Assembly (NCBI RefSeq): GCF_008806595.1
Contig: NZ_VZRB01000022.1
Location: 1-64,000, forward strand
Direction of reading: 5' to 3'
DNA from: Streptomyces luteolifulvus
GTDB lineage: Bacteria > Actinomycetota > Actinomycetes > Streptomycetales > Streptomycetaceae
Length of the DNA stretch: 64,000 nucleotides
Positions within the stretch are counted from its first letter, which is position 1. Every line of letters starts with the position of its first letter. The notes below the pieces were generated by a model. The model did not search any database, was not told the origin of the DNA, and saw only the letters and a program-made list of their open reading frames with translations. Shown one piece after another: positions 30,837-39,330 of this stretch. A program made the position numbers and the translations under genes.

Positions 30837-31961
30837 ATGGCAGGAACCGACCGCGAGAAGGCCCTCGACGCCGCGCTCGCACAGATTGAACGGCAATTCG
30901 GCAAGGGCGCGGTCATGCGCATGGGCGAGCGGTCGATGGAGCCCATCGAGGTCATCCCGACCGGGTCGACCGCGCTCGACGTGGCCCTCGGCGTCGGCGG
31001 TCTGCCGCGCGGCCGCGTCGTGGAGATCTACGGACCGGAGTCGTCCGGTAAGACCACGCTGACCCTGCACGCGGTGGCGAACGCTCAGAAGGCGGGCGGC
31101 CAGGTCGCCTTCGTGGACGCGGAGCACGCCCTCGACCCCGAGTACGCGCGCAAGCTCGGCGTCGACATCGACAACCTGATCCTGTCCCAGCCGGACAACG
31201 GCGAACAGGCCCTGGAGATCGTGGACATGCTGGTCCGCTCCGGCGCCCTCGACCTCATCGTCATCGACTCCGTCGCCGCGCTCGTCCCGCGCGCGGAGAT
31301 CGAGGGCGAGATGGGCGACAGCCACGTCGGTCTCCAGGCCCGCCTGATGAGCCAGGCCCTGCGGAAGATCACCAGCGCGCTCAACCAGTCCAAGACCACC
31401 GCGATCTTCATCAACCAGCTCCGCGAGAAGATCGGCGTGATGTTCGGCTCCCCGGAGACCACGACCGGTGGCCGGGCGCTGAAGTTCTACGCCTCGGTGC
31501 GCATCGACATCCGCCGTATCGAGACCCTGAAGGACGGCACCGAGGCGGTCGGCAACCGCACCCGCTGCAAGGTCGTCAAGAACAAGGTCGCGCCGCCCTT
31601 CAAGCAGGCCGAGTTCGACATCCTCTACGGCCAGGGCATCAGCCGCGAGGGCGGCCTGATCGACATGGGTGTGGAGCACGGCTTCGTCCGCAAGGCCGGC
31701 GCCTGGTACACGTACGAGGGCGACCAGCTCGGCCAGGGCAAGGAGAACGCGCGCAACTTCCTCAAGGACAACCCCGACCTGGCCAACGAGATCGAGAAGA
31801 AGATCAAGGAGAAGCTGGGCGTCGGCGTGCGGCCTGAGGAGCCGGCTGCCGAGCCGGGTGCGGATGCCGTGGTCTCCACCGCGACCGACGACGCGGCGAA
31901 GTCGGTGCCGGCCCCGGCGGCCAAGGCGGCCAAGAGCAAGGCCGCGGCGGCCAAGAGCTGA
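30837..31961 (+). CDS. recA: Recombinase RecA
   Basis: 374 aa, the usual Streptomyces RecA length. Walker A is GPESSGKT (66-73), Walker B is in LDLIVIDSVAALVP, and the L2 region is INQLREKIGVMFGSPETTTG. It binds single-stranded DNA, drives strand exchange and stimulates LexA self-cleavage. The C-terminal tail is Ala/Lys-rich (AAKAAKSKAAAAKS), a Streptomyces feature. The ATG at 30837 has GGGTGG upstream. It forms an operon with recX 3 nt downstream. Confidence 0.98.
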   Translation: MAGTDREKALDAALAQIERQFGKGAVMRMGERSMEPIEVIPTGSTALDVALGVGGLPRGRVVEIYGPESSGKTTLTLHAVANAQKAGGQVAFVDAEHALDPEYARKLGVDIDNLILSQPDNGEQALEIVDMLVRSGALDLIVIDSVAALVPRAEIEGEMGDSHVGLQARLMSQALRKITSALNQSKTTAIFINQLREKIGVMFGSPETTTGGRALKFYASVRIDIRRIETLKDGTEAVGNRTRCKVVKNKVAPPFKQAEFDILYGQGISREGGLIDMGVEHGFVRKAGAWYTYEGDQLGQGKENARNFLKDNPDLANEIEKKIKEKLGVGVRPEEPAAEPGADAVVSTATDDAAKSVPAPAAKAAKSKAAAAKS

Positions 31962-31964
31962 TCC

Positions 31965-32765
31965 GTGACACGGCGAACCGACTGGGCCGAGTACGCCGCC
32001 TGCCCGGATGTCCCGCAGGAGCGGGGGAGCGCAGGTGAGGGGGGCTTCGCCCGGGACGACGGTCGGCCGGACGGCGGCTCGTACGGGGGCGGGTACGGCG
32101 GTGAGGCTCCGGGCGGCGGCGAACGGCTCCCTGGCGACCGCAGGTCACGCGGCGACGGCGGCTCACGCGGGGGACGCGGGCGCCGTCGGCGTGGCTTCGG
32201 CGAGCCGCCCGGTCAGGACGGGGGCTCCTCCTTCTCGTCGAGGGCCGAGAAGGAGGAGTCTCCAGGGGACCCGGTCGAGCAGGCACGGGCGATCTGTCTG
32301 CGCCTGCTCACCGGGACCCCGCGCACGCGGAAGCAACTCGCGGACGCGCTGCGCAAACGGGAGATTCCTCAGGACGCGGCCGAGGAGGTGCTCTCCCGGT
32401 TCGAGGAGGTCGGCCTGATCGACGACAGCGCGTTCGCGGACGCCTGGGTGGAGTCCCGGCACCACGGCCGGGGACTGGCCCGGCGCGCGCTCGCCCAGGA
32501 GCTGAGAACCAAGGGCGTCGACTCCACGCTGATCGACGCGGCCGTGTCCCAACTCGACTCCGAGCAGGAGGAGGCGACCGCGCGCGAGCTCGTCGCCCGC
32601 AAACTGCGCTCCACCCGCGGCCTCGACCGCGACAAGCGGCTGCGCCGCCTCGCCGGCATGCTCGCCCGCAAGGGCTACTCCGAGGGCATGGCCCTGCGGG
32701 TGGTCCGGCAGGCGCTGGAGGAGGAGGGCGAGGAAACGGACTTCCTCGGCGACGAGGGGTTCTGA
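31965..32765 (+). CDS. recX: Regulatory protein RecX
   Basis: 266 aa. The C-terminal about 165 residues are RecX helical repeats (AICLRLLTGTPRTRKQLADA, VGLIDDSAFADAWVESRHHG, GLARRALAQELRTKGV). RecX binds RecA filaments and limits RecA activity. The first about 95 residues are a Gly/Arg/Asp-rich low-complexity extension (DGGSYGGGYGGEAPGGG and RGGRGRRRRGF) absent from most RecX proteins. GTG start 3 nt after the recA stop, so translation is coupled. Confidence 0.95.
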   Translation: MTRRTDWAEYAACPDVPQERGSAGEGGFARDDGRPDGGSYGGGYGGEAPGGGERLPGDRRSRGDGGSRGGRGRRRRGFGEPPGQDGGSSFSSRAEKEESPGDPVEQARAICLRLLTGTPRTRKQLADALRKREIPQDAAEEVLSRFEEVGLIDDSAFADAWVESRHHGRGLARRALAQELRTKGVDSTLIDAAVSQLDSEQEEATARELVARKLRSTRGLDRDKRLRRLAGMLARKGYSEGMALRVVRQALEEEGEETDFLGDEGF

Positions 32766-32793
32766 CGACCCACGTGCACGGGCGACTGCCCGC

Positions 32794-33195
32794 CTACGAC
32801 GCCACCGGAAGCCCCGCCGCCTTCCACGCCTGGAACCCGCCGACCAGGTCGGTGGCCCGGTGCAGCCCCAGCCGGTGCAGGGAGTCGGCCGCAAGGCTGG
32901 AGGCGTAACCCTCGTTGCAGATCACCACGACGCGCAGGTCGTGGCCGGTCGCCTCGGGGACGCGGTGACTGCCGCGCGGGTCGAGGCGCCACTCCAGCTC
33001 GTTGCGTTCGATGACGAGTGCGCCGGGGATGAGGCCGTCGCGCTCGCGCAGGGCGGCATAGCGGATGTCGACCAGGAGGGCTTCGCCCGTCGCGGCGGCG
33101 GCGTGGGCCTCGCGCGGGCCGATCCGCTCGTACGCCCCTCGCACCCGATCCAGCAACTCGTCGATGCCCACCGGCTGTTCGCCCTCGCCGCTCAC
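32794..33195 (-). CDS. Rhodanese-domain sulfurtransferase
   Basis: 133 aa single rhodanese domain. The active-site loop is CNEGYASS, and the surrounding motifs are LLVDIRYAALRERDG and LVGGFQAWKAAGLP. It transfers sulfane sulfur. The GTG start overlaps the stop of the cysteine dioxygenase gene by 4 nt (GTGA), so the two are co-translated and probably handle cysteine-derived sulfur together. A weak CGGGC-GACT-GCCCG hairpin separates it from convergent recX. Confidence 0.9.
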   Translation of the reverse strand: MSGEGEQPVGIDELLDRVRGAYERIGPREAHAAAATGEALLVDIRYAALRERDGLIPGALVIERNELEWRLDPRGSHRVPEATGHDLRVVVICNEGYASSLAADSLHRLGLHRATDLVGGFQAWKAAGLPVAS

Positions 33196-33722
33196 TGCCA
33201 GTCCTCCGGGCGCTCCACCTGCTCCAGGCGCAGGATCTGTCCGCTGCGGCTGTAGCGGCGGATCTGCGGCAGAGGCGGGTAGTAGGCGTGAACGGAGACG
33301 GCGTGTCGGTCGGGGGACTCGTTGAGCACCTCGTGCACATGGTGGCGGCCGAAGGAGCGGCCCTCGCCGGCCGGCAGCAGTCGCTCACGGTCCACGCCCT
33401 CGGTGAGCTCCAGGGTCTTCCAGCCGTCGGAGGGCAGCCGGGCGGCGAGCGAGTACTCCTTGAGCTCGCCCGCCGCGGTCACGAACGCGCCGGCCGACTC
33501 GGCGTGGTCGTGCCAGCCGGTGCCCGTGCCGGGCGGCCAGCCGATCAGCCAGGCCTCGCTGCCGCCGGGCCCCTCCAGACGCACCCAGGTGCGGCCCTCG
33601 GGGTCGAGGGGGAGCGAGGCGATGAGTTCGGTGTCGGCGGCCGTACGCCGTACGAAGTCGAGGAGGTCGGCCTGGCTCGGCGCGGAAGCGGCGACAGACA
33701 CAGCAGGGGAGGGAGAAGACAC
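33192..33722 (-). CDS. Cysteine dioxygenase type I (cupin)
   Basis: 176 aa cupin. The iron ligands are visible as GWHDHAESAGAF and FGRHHVHEV, matching the His-x-His ... His set of cysteine dioxygenase. It oxidises cysteine to cysteine sulfinate using O2. The GTG at 33722 has AGGA about 10 nt upstream. The frame is open further upstream but runs antisense over the leader peptide region. It is the first gene after the cysteine-rich leader ORF and is coupled to the rhodanese. Confidence 0.88.
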   Translation of the reverse strand: MSSPSPAVSVAASAPSQADLLDFVRRTAADTELIASLPLDPEGRTWVRLEGPGGSEAWLIGWPPGTGTGWHDHAESAGAFVTAAGELKEYSLAARLPSDGWKTLELTEGVDRERLLPAGEGRSFGRHHVHEVLNESPDRHAVSVHAYYPPLPQIRRYSRSGQILRLEQVERPEDWQ

Positions 33723-33801
33723 GGGCACCGTCCTGAAGAGCGTTCGCGCGGGCGCGCGACAGCAGAGGAGCGGCGCGCGCGGGTGGGAATGGAATGCGAA
33801 G

Positions 33802-33888
33802 TCAGCAGGACGGACGACACACGCAGCCCGCATAGCGGACGAGGTCCATATGGACCCTCCGCCACAGGCGCACACAGGTGTCGGTCAC
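33802..33888 (-). CDS. Cysteine-rich leader peptide of the cysteine dioxygenase operon
   Basis: 28 aa if started at GTG 33888, ending MDLVRYAGCVCRPSC then TGA. The 15-aa form from ATG 33849 also has a ribosome site (GGAGG, 6 nt upstream). Three of the last seven codons are cysteine (TGC, TGT, TGC), and another cysteine lies earlier (TDTCVRLWRR). The R-R-x-H-x-D-L-x-R core is shared by the actinobacterial putative leader peptides found before sulfur genes. The promoter places transcription start at the GTG, making it leaderless. The 79-nt gap to the dioxygenase holds runs of alternating GC (CGCGCGCGCC and GCGCGCCCGCGCG) able to pair. Ribosome stalling at Cys codons could control the downstream operon. 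Confidence 0.75.
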   Translation of the reverse strand: MTDTCVRLWRRVHMDLVRYAGCVCRPSC

Positions 33889-33895
33889 GATGCGG

Positions 33896-33924
33896 AGTAC
33901 ACCATGGCGGTGAGGGGCGGTCAA
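33896..33924 (-). promoter_or_regulatory. Promoter of the leader peptide-cysteine dioxygenase-rhodanese operon
   Basis: Minus strand TTGACC (33919-33924), a 17-nt spacer and TGTACT (33896-33901), then 7 nt to GTG 33888. The -35 box overlaps the TGA stop of the upstream monooxygenase gene. Confidence 0.7.
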
Positions 33925-35537
33925 CTCACCGTCGCTTCCACGCCGGCCTTGGCGGGCCCGCCGAGCGCGGCCTCCGCCGCCGTGTACAGGTCGGCCGGGC
34001 GTACCCCGCTCAGCGCCGTGACCAGGTGGCCGTCGGGCCGTACCAGGAGGACGGTGTGCGGGGCGGCGCCCGGATAGTTCTCGGCGACGAGCAGTTCGGC
34101 GGGGTTCGGGAGCGCCGTCACCGCCGCCGCCAGCCGGGGCATGATCCCGGCGGTCACCCAGTGCTTGCGCTCCCACACGCCGGTGCCCGGCGCGACCAGC
34201 ACGACCAGCAGCGCACCTCGGCCGAGCCGTTCCCGCAGCCGTACGAACGAGCCGTCCTCCGCGGTGACCCGCACATCCACGACCGGTGCGCCGGGAAGCG
34301 TGGCCACGGGGGTCTCTCCGTCGAGGTGCGGGGGTGCGAGCGGTGAGTCGGCGTACGCCCCCGGCGTACCCAGTGCTCCGCGCCCCAAGTGACCGTCCGT
34401 GAGCAGCGTGTCGTGGCCGCGGGCCGAGCCGCGGACATACCCGCGCAGGCCTCCGCCGCCGCGCAGCAACGGCAGCGCCTGGTCGGCGGCGCGCAGCCGG
34501 GCCGCGACGACCGCGCGCCGCTCCGTCTGATAACTGTCGAGGAGCGCCTCGTGCGGCCCGTGGTGCCAGGCGAGGGCCAGCTTCCAGGCGAGGTTGTCGG
34601 CGTCCCGCAGTCCCTCGTCGAGCCCCTGCGTGCCGAGCGCGCCGAGCAGATGCGCCGCGTCCCCGGCGAGAAAGACCCGGCCGGCCCGCCAGCGCCGGGC
34701 GAGCCGGTGGTGCACGGTGTGGACGCCCGTGTCGAGGAGCTCGTACGGCGGAGTCGGCCCCGCGCTCCAGCCCGCCAGTGTCTCCCGGACGCGGGCCACC
34801 AGCAGTTCGGGCGTGACCAGGTCCTTGCCCGGCGGCAGCAGCCAGTCCAGGCGCCACACCCCGTCGGGCAGGGGGCGTGCGGTGATCTCCCCGGCCGTGG
34901 GTCCGGATGTGCGCCAGGGCGGCATCCGGTGCAGCAACGCCTTGTCGGGCCAGGGAAGTTCCGCGCGCAGGGCGGCGACGGCGTGCCGTTCCACCGCCGT
35001 ACGGCCCGGGAAGCGGATGTCCTGGAGCTTGCGCACGGTCGAGCGCGGGCCGTCGCAGCCGACCAGGTAACTGCCGCGCCACCAGGTTCCCTCGGCGCCG
35101 CGGGTGTGGGCGGTGACGCCCGAGGGCTCCTGTTCGACCGAGTCGAGACGGCTGTCCACGGCGACCTTGACGAGGCGCTCGCGGGCCAGGGCCGCACGCA
35201 GGGCCCCGGTCAGCACATGCTGGGCGATGTGCAGTGGCGGGGCGTCCGGTCCCGGCGAGGACGGATCGGTGCCGTCGAACGTGATCTCGCGCATCACCTG
35301 TTTGCGGCGCAGCGACCGCCATCCGGCCCAGCGGGAGCCGGCCTCCGCGAGCGGCACGCCGGTCAGCCGTGCCACCAGGGCGGCGGTGTCCTCACGCAGC
35401 ACGACCGTGCGGGCCGGGCGTTGTTCGTCCTTGCCCGGTCCCTCGTCGAGGACGACGCACGGCACTTCCTGGCGTGCCAGCGCGAGGGCGAGCGTGAGCC
35501 CTACGGGACCCGCTCCGACGATGATCACCGGGTCCAC
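33921..35537 (-). CDS. FAD-dependent aromatic monooxygenase
   Basis: 538 aa class A flavoprotein hydroxylase. The FAD-binding motif at the N-terminus is VIIVGAGPVGLTLALAL. The second motif is VFLAGDAAHLLGALGTQGLD, and a thioredoxin-like C-terminal domain of the PheA/TfdB or MhpA type is present. The substrate is unknown, probably a phenolic compound. The GTG at 35537 has AGGGGG 8 nt upstream. The 30 codons of open frame before it do not resemble the family. Confidence 0.87.
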   Translation of the reverse strand: MDPVIIVGAGPVGLTLALALARQEVPCVVLDEGPGKDEQRPARTVVLREDTAALVARLTGVPLAEAGSRWAGWRSLRRKQVMREITFDGTDPSSPGPDAPPLHIAQHVLTGALRAALARERLVKVAVDSRLDSVEQEPSGVTAHTRGAEGTWWRGSYLVGCDGPRSTVRKLQDIRFPGRTAVERHAVAALRAELPWPDKALLHRMPPWRTSGPTAGEITARPLPDGVWRLDWLLPPGKDLVTPELLVARVRETLAGWSAGPTPPYELLDTGVHTVHHRLARRWRAGRVFLAGDAAHLLGALGTQGLDEGLRDADNLAWKLALAWHHGPHEALLDSYQTERRAVVAARLRAADQALPLLRGGGGLRGYVRGSARGHDTLLTDGHLGRGALGTPGAYADSPLAPPHLDGETPVATLPGAPVVDVRVTAEDGSFVRLRERLGRGALLVVLVAPGTGVWERKHWVTAGIMPRLAAAVTALPNPAELLVAENYPGAAPHTVLLVRPDGHLVTALSGVRPADLYTAAEAALGGPAKAGVEATVS

Positions 35538-35655
35538 GGCGCGGCGCCCCCTGCCCGCGGCTGCGTCCTGAGGGACGTCTGTGAACAAGAAGTTGGAGCA
35601 GGGTGCACGATCACAGAACGTATGCAACCCATTGGCGGTGTTTGCGTCAAGCGAC

Positions 35656-35685
35656 GGAGGCAGTGGCGATCATGCCACTGCCTCC
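35656..35685 (-). terminator. Terminator after gluD
   Basis: A perfect 12-bp stem GGAGGCAGTGGC/GCCACTGCCTCC with a 6-nt loop, 28 nt past the gluD stop. No T-run. It separates the glutamate operon from the monooxygenase on the same strand. Confidence 0.75.
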
Positions 35686-35712
35686 GGGAGGTTCATGTCA
35701 CTTGACTGTTCA

Positions 35713-36630
35713 TCACACGGTGCCGCCGAAGGCGCCGCCGGCACCGGACCCGTAGCTGCCGTCCACCGCCGCGGGGTTGACCTCCACCGTGTCCTCGTGG
35801 AGCACCGCACCGGTGCTCCTCTTGCTGCGCCGCAGCCTGCGCTCCAGCCAGCTCGCGAAGCTGGTGAGGATGAAGTTCAGCACGATGAAGATGACCGCCA
35901 CCACGATGAAGCTGGGGATGACGTTGGCGTAGTTGGCCGCCAGGGTGCTGCGTGTGTTGAGCAGCTCGGTGAACCCGATCATCACGCCGCCCAGCGCGGT
36001 GTCCTTCACGATGACCACGAGCTGGCTGACGATGGCCGGCAGCATCGCCGTGACCGCCTGCGGGAGCAGGATGCTGCTCATCGTCTGGCCCTTGCGCAGA
36101 CCGACGGCGTAGGCGGCCTCCGTCTGTCCCCTGGGGAGCGCGAGGATGCCGGCCCGCACGATCTCGGCAAGAACCGAGGCGTTGTAGAGCACCAGGCCGG
36201 TGACGACCGCGTACAGGGGCCGATCCTCGCTGCCGACGCTCCCGGAGCGGGCGTAGACCTCGTTGGCGAACAGCATCAGCAGCAGCACCGGGATCGACCG
36301 GAAGAACTCGACCACCCAGGCGGCCGGGAGCCGCACCCACCGATGGTCGGACAGGCGCGCGATGCCGAAGACAGCGCCCAGCGGGAGCGCGATGATCATG
36401 GCGAGGGCTGCGGCCTTGAGCGTGTCACCGAGGCCGGGCAGCAGATACGTCGTCCACGCCTCGGACGTGGTGAACGGCTCCCACAGATCCCACTTGAGCT
36501 GCCCCTTGTCGTCCATTGTCTGCCACACCCACCACGCCACGAGGGCCAGCAGGACGAGGAAGATCACCGTGAAGAGCGCGTTGCGCCGCTTGGCCCGGGG
36601 GCCGGGTGCGTCGTAGAGGACGGAGGTCAT
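35713..36630 (-). CDS. gluD: Glutamate ABC transporter permease GluD
   Basis: 305 aa polar amino-acid permease with about five membrane segments and the ABC-coupling EAA region (RAGILALPRGQTEAAYAVGL). A basic C-terminal cytoplasmic tail ends in Gly-rich sequence. It is the last gene of the gluABCD operon, overlapping gluC by 4 nt (ATGA). It forms the membrane channel with GluC. Confidence 0.92.
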   Translation of the reverse strand: MTSVLYDAPGPRAKRRNALFTVIFLVLLALVAWWVWQTMDDKGQLKWDLWEPFTTSEAWTTYLLPGLGDTLKAAALAMIIALPLGAVFGIARLSDHRWVRLPAAWVVEFFRSIPVLLLMLFANEVYARSGSVGSEDRPLYAVVTGLVLYNASVLAEIVRAGILALPRGQTEAAYAVGLRKGQTMSSILLPQAVTAMLPAIVSQLVVIVKDTALGGVMIGFTELLNTRSTLAANYANVIPSFIVVAVIFIVLNFILTSFASWLERRLRRSKRSTGAVLHEDTVEVNPAAVDGSYGSGAGGAFGGTV

Positions 36631-37295
36631 CGCTTCACCGCCAGTCGCTTGCTCAGCCAGCCGAGGATGAGTCCGGTGGGCAGGGTCAGTACCACGAACC
36701 CGAGGGCGAAGACCGCGCCGATGGCCAGCGTCTGGGCCTCGTTCTCGATCATCTCCTTCATCAGGTAGGCCGCCTCGGCCACGCCGATCGCGGCGGCGAC
36801 CGTGGTGTTCTTGGTCAGCGCGATCAGCACGTTGGCCAGCGGGCCGATCACCGAACGGAAGGCCTGCGGCAGGACGACGAGCCTGAGGACCTGGCTGAAG
36901 CTCAGCCCGATGGCGCGTGCGGCCTCGGCCTGTCCGACCGGCACGGTGTTGATGCCGGAGCGAAGCGCCTCGCACACGAACGCCGAGGTGTAGGCGACGA
37001 GACCGAGGACCGCGAGGCGGAAGCCCTGCACATCGAAGTTGTCGGGCGCGCCCATCGTCACCCCGAAGATGTCGGCGAGGCCGAGCGAGGTGAAGACGAT
37101 GATGACCGTCAGGGGGATGTTCCGGACGATGTTCACATAGGCGGTGCCGAACCCGCGCATCAGCGGGACCGGGCTGACCCGCATCGCGGCCAGCAGGGTG
37201 CCCCAGACCAGGGAGCCGAGGGCGGAGAGGGCGGTGAGTTTCACCGTCATCCAGAACGCCCCGAGGACGTCGTAACCTTCAAGAAAGTCGAACAC
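36627..37295 (-). CDS. gluC: Glutamate ABC transporter permease GluC
   Basis: 222 aa HisM-type permease (TAYVNIVRNIPLTVIIVF, RSGINTVPVGQAEAARAIGL, LIALTKNTTVAAAIGV). The GTG at 37295 (VFDFLEGYDVLGAFW) has GGGAG just upstream and gives the normal family N-terminus. The frame is open to 37379, with ATG 37337 as an alternative. It partners GluD. Confidence 0.9.
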   Translation of the reverse strand: MFDFLEGYDVLGAFWMTVKLTALSALGSLVWGTLLAAMRVSPVPLMRGFGTAYVNIVRNIPLTVIIVFTSLGLADIFGVTMGAPDNFDVQGFRLAVLGLVAYTSAFVCEALRSGINTVPVGQAEAARAIGLSFSQVLRLVVLPQAFRSVIGPLANVLIALTKNTTVAAAIGVAEAAYLMKEMIENEAQTLAIGAVFALGFVVLTLPTGLILGWLSKRLAVKR

Positions 37296-37391
37296 GATCT
37301 CCCGCGCTTCCGGGTGTGTGGCGTACGAGGAGGGCATGGCGCACCGCCGCCTGATCGCGGCGGACGGCGGCGCGCCCATGGAACCCTGCGT

Positions 37392-37409
37392 GGCTGAGGC
37401 CCCTCAGCC
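37392..37409 (-). promoter_or_regulatory. Intercistronic hairpin between gluB and gluC
   Basis: GGCTGA-GGCCCC-TCAGCC (up to 8 bp of pairing) lies 12 nt after the gluB stop in a 125-nt gap. Hairpins here in amino-acid ABC operons commonly make the binding protein transcript more abundant than the permease genes; this is inference. Confidence 0.5.
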
Positions 37410-37420
37410 GGAGCCCTGCG

Positions 37421-38269
37421 TTACTTGACGATGTTGCCGATCGTCGGCGCGGGCTCGTTCTGGTAGTTCGCCGGACCGAAGTTCGCCTCGACGGCCTTCT
37501 GCCAGGACTTGTCGCTGACCATCTTCTCCAGCGCAGTGTTGATCTTGTTCAGGGTCTCGGTGTCACCCTTCTTCACACCGACGCCGTAGTTCTCGTTGCT
37601 CAGCTTGAGGCCGGCGAGCTTGAACTGACCCTTGTACTTGTCCTGCGCGGCGAAGCCCGCGAGGATCGAGTCGTCGGTGGTCACCGCGTCCACGGCACCG
37701 CTCTGGAGGGCGGCGATGCACTCCGAGTAACCGCCGTACTCCTTCAGCTGGGCCTTAGGGGCGATCGTGTCGCGGACGTTCTGCGCCGAGGTGGAGCCGG
37801 TCACGGAACACAGCTTCTTGCCGTTGAGGTCCGTGCCCTTGGTGATGTCGGAGTCGGTCTTGACGAGCAGGTCCTGGTGGGCCAGCAGGTACGGGCCGGC
37901 GAAGTCGACCTTCTGCTTGCGCTCGTCGGTGATCGAGTAGGTGGCCGCGATGAACTTGACGTCGCCGCGGGCGAGCGCGTTCTCACGGTCGGCGCTCTTG
38001 GTCTCGACGAACTCGATCTGGCCGGGCTCGTAGCCGAGCTCCTTGGCGAGGTAGGTCGCCACGTCCACGTCGAAGCCGGAGAAGGATCCGTCCGGCTCCT
38101 TCAGACCCAGACCGGGCTGGTCGTACTTGATGCCGACCTTGATCTTGCCGCCGCCGCCTGCCGTGGCGGCGGAGTCGGAGTCCTTGCTGTCGTCGCCACC
38201 GCACGCGGTGGCCGACAGGGCGAGGGCGAGCACGGCAGCCGAAGCGGCGGTGACCTTGCGGAGCTTCAT
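37421..38269 (-). CDS. gluB: Glutamate-binding lipoprotein GluB
   Basis: 282 aa periplasmic-type binding protein (SBP family 3). The signal peptide ends in a lipobox (LSATACGG), so the mature protein is lipid-anchored at Cys. Ligand-domain motifs are FDVDVATYLAKELGY and ATYSITDERKQKVDFAGPY. ATG 38269 is chosen: AAAGG lies 9 nt upstream, while ATG 38278 directly abuts that site. It delivers glutamate to GluCD. Confidence 0.93.
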   Translation of the reverse strand: MKLRKVTAASAAVLALALSATACGGDDSKDSDSAATAGGGGKIKVGIKYDQPGLGLKEPDGSFSGFDVDVATYLAKELGYEPGQIEFVETKSADRENALARGDVKFIAATYSITDERKQKVDFAGPYLLAHQDLLVKTDSDITKGTDLNGKKLCSVTGSTSAQNVRDTIAPKAQLKEYGGYSECIAALQSGAVDAVTTDDSILAGFAAQDKYKGQFKLAGLKLSNENYGVGVKKGDTETLNKINTALEKMVSDKSWQKAVEANFGPANYQNEPAPTIGNIVK

Positions 38270-38336
38270 GATGAACATCCTTTGGGTGAGGAGGGATGCG
38301 GCCCGTCGATGACGGAAGCGAGGGAAGATCGGACGG

Positions 38337-39113
38337 TCAGTGGTGCAGGATCTTGGACAGGAAGTCCTTGGCGCGGTCGCTGCGCGGATTGCTGAAGAAC
38401 TGGTCCGGCACAGCCTCTTCGACGATGCGACCGTCGGCCATGAACACCACTCGGTTGGCAGCCGAACGGGCGAAGCCCATCTCATGGGTGACGACGATCA
38501 TGGTCATGCCGTCGCGGGCGAGCTGCTGCATGACCTCCAGGACCTCGTTGATCATTTCCGGGTCGAGGGCCGAAGTCGGCTCGTCGAAGAGCATGACCTT
38601 GGGGTCCATGGCCAGTGCCCGCGCGATGGCGACGCGCTGCTGCTGTCCGCCGGACAGCTGGGCGGGGTACTTGTCGGCCTGGGTGGCCACGCCGACCCGG
38701 TCGAGCAGGGCGCGGGCCTTCTCCTCGGCCTTCTTCTTGTCGGTCCTGCGGACCTTCATCTGGCCCAGCATGACGTTCTCGAGCACGGTCTTGTGCGCGA
38801 ACAGGTTGAAGGACTGGAAGACCATGCCGACGTCGGCACGCAGCCGGGCCAGCGCCTTGCCCTCCTCGGGCAGGGCCTTGCCGTCGATCGTGATCGCGCC
38901 GGAGTCGATCGTCTCCAGGCGGTTGATGGTGCGGCACAGGGTGGATTTCCCGGACCCGGAGGGTCCGATGACCACGACGACCTCGCCGCGGGAGATCGTC
39001 AGATCGATGTCCTGGAGTACGTGCAACGCGCCGAAGTGCTTGTTGACGCTCTTCAGGACGACCAGTTCGCCGGTCGCGGCCATGTCTTGCTTGGCCACCG
39101 ATACTTCGGTCAT
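38337..39113 (-). CDS. gluA: Glutamate ABC transporter ATP-binding protein GluA
   Basis: 258 aa. Walker A is GPSGSGKST, the Q-loop is in VGMVFQSFNLF, the signature is LSGGQQQR, Walker B is VMLFDEPTSALD and the H-loop is VVTHEMGFAR. This is typical of polar amino-acid importers. First gene of gluABCD, divergent from the regulator pair gluRK. ATG 39083 is a possible shorter start. Confidence 0.94.
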   Translation of the reverse strand: MTEVSVAKQDMAATGELVVLKSVNKHFGALHVLQDIDLTISRGEVVVVIGPSGSGKSTLCRTINRLETIDSGAITIDGKALPEEGKALARLRADVGMVFQSFNLFAHKTVLENVMLGQMKVRRTDKKKAEEKARALLDRVGVATQADKYPAQLSGGQQQRVAIARALAMDPKVMLFDEPTSALDPEMINEVLEVMQQLARDGMTMIVVTHEMGFARSAANRVVFMADGRIVEEAVPDQFFSNPRSDRAKDFLSKILHH

Positions 39114-39147
39114 CGCTCTCAGGCTCCGTCCTCCTCGGTTTCGGAGG

Positions 39148-39222
39148 ACAGTAGTAACCCCGTCAGAGCAGCGTCATTACATCTGAGGGGAATCTGAGCA
39201 TCACGATCCGATAGCAATCGGA
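39148..39222 (-). promoter_or_regulatory. gluA promoter and operator region
   Basis: Minus strand ATGACG (39172-39177), an 18-nt spacer and TACTGT (39148-39153). A 16-bp perfect palindrome TCCGAT-AGCA-ATCGGA lies at 39207-39222, and two ATCTGAG copies sit between (about 39180-39200). In S. coelicolor the adjacent GluR controls gluABCD from this interval; these elements are the best candidates for its site. Confidence 0.5.
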
Positions 39223-39330
39223 CACGTGTCGTAGTGCTGGTCACCAGGACGCGTATCGGCCGGATAACGGAAGCGTCGCGCAACCGGAACCCGCTTGACT
39301 CCGTCGTCGTCCATCAGCGTGACTGCCATG

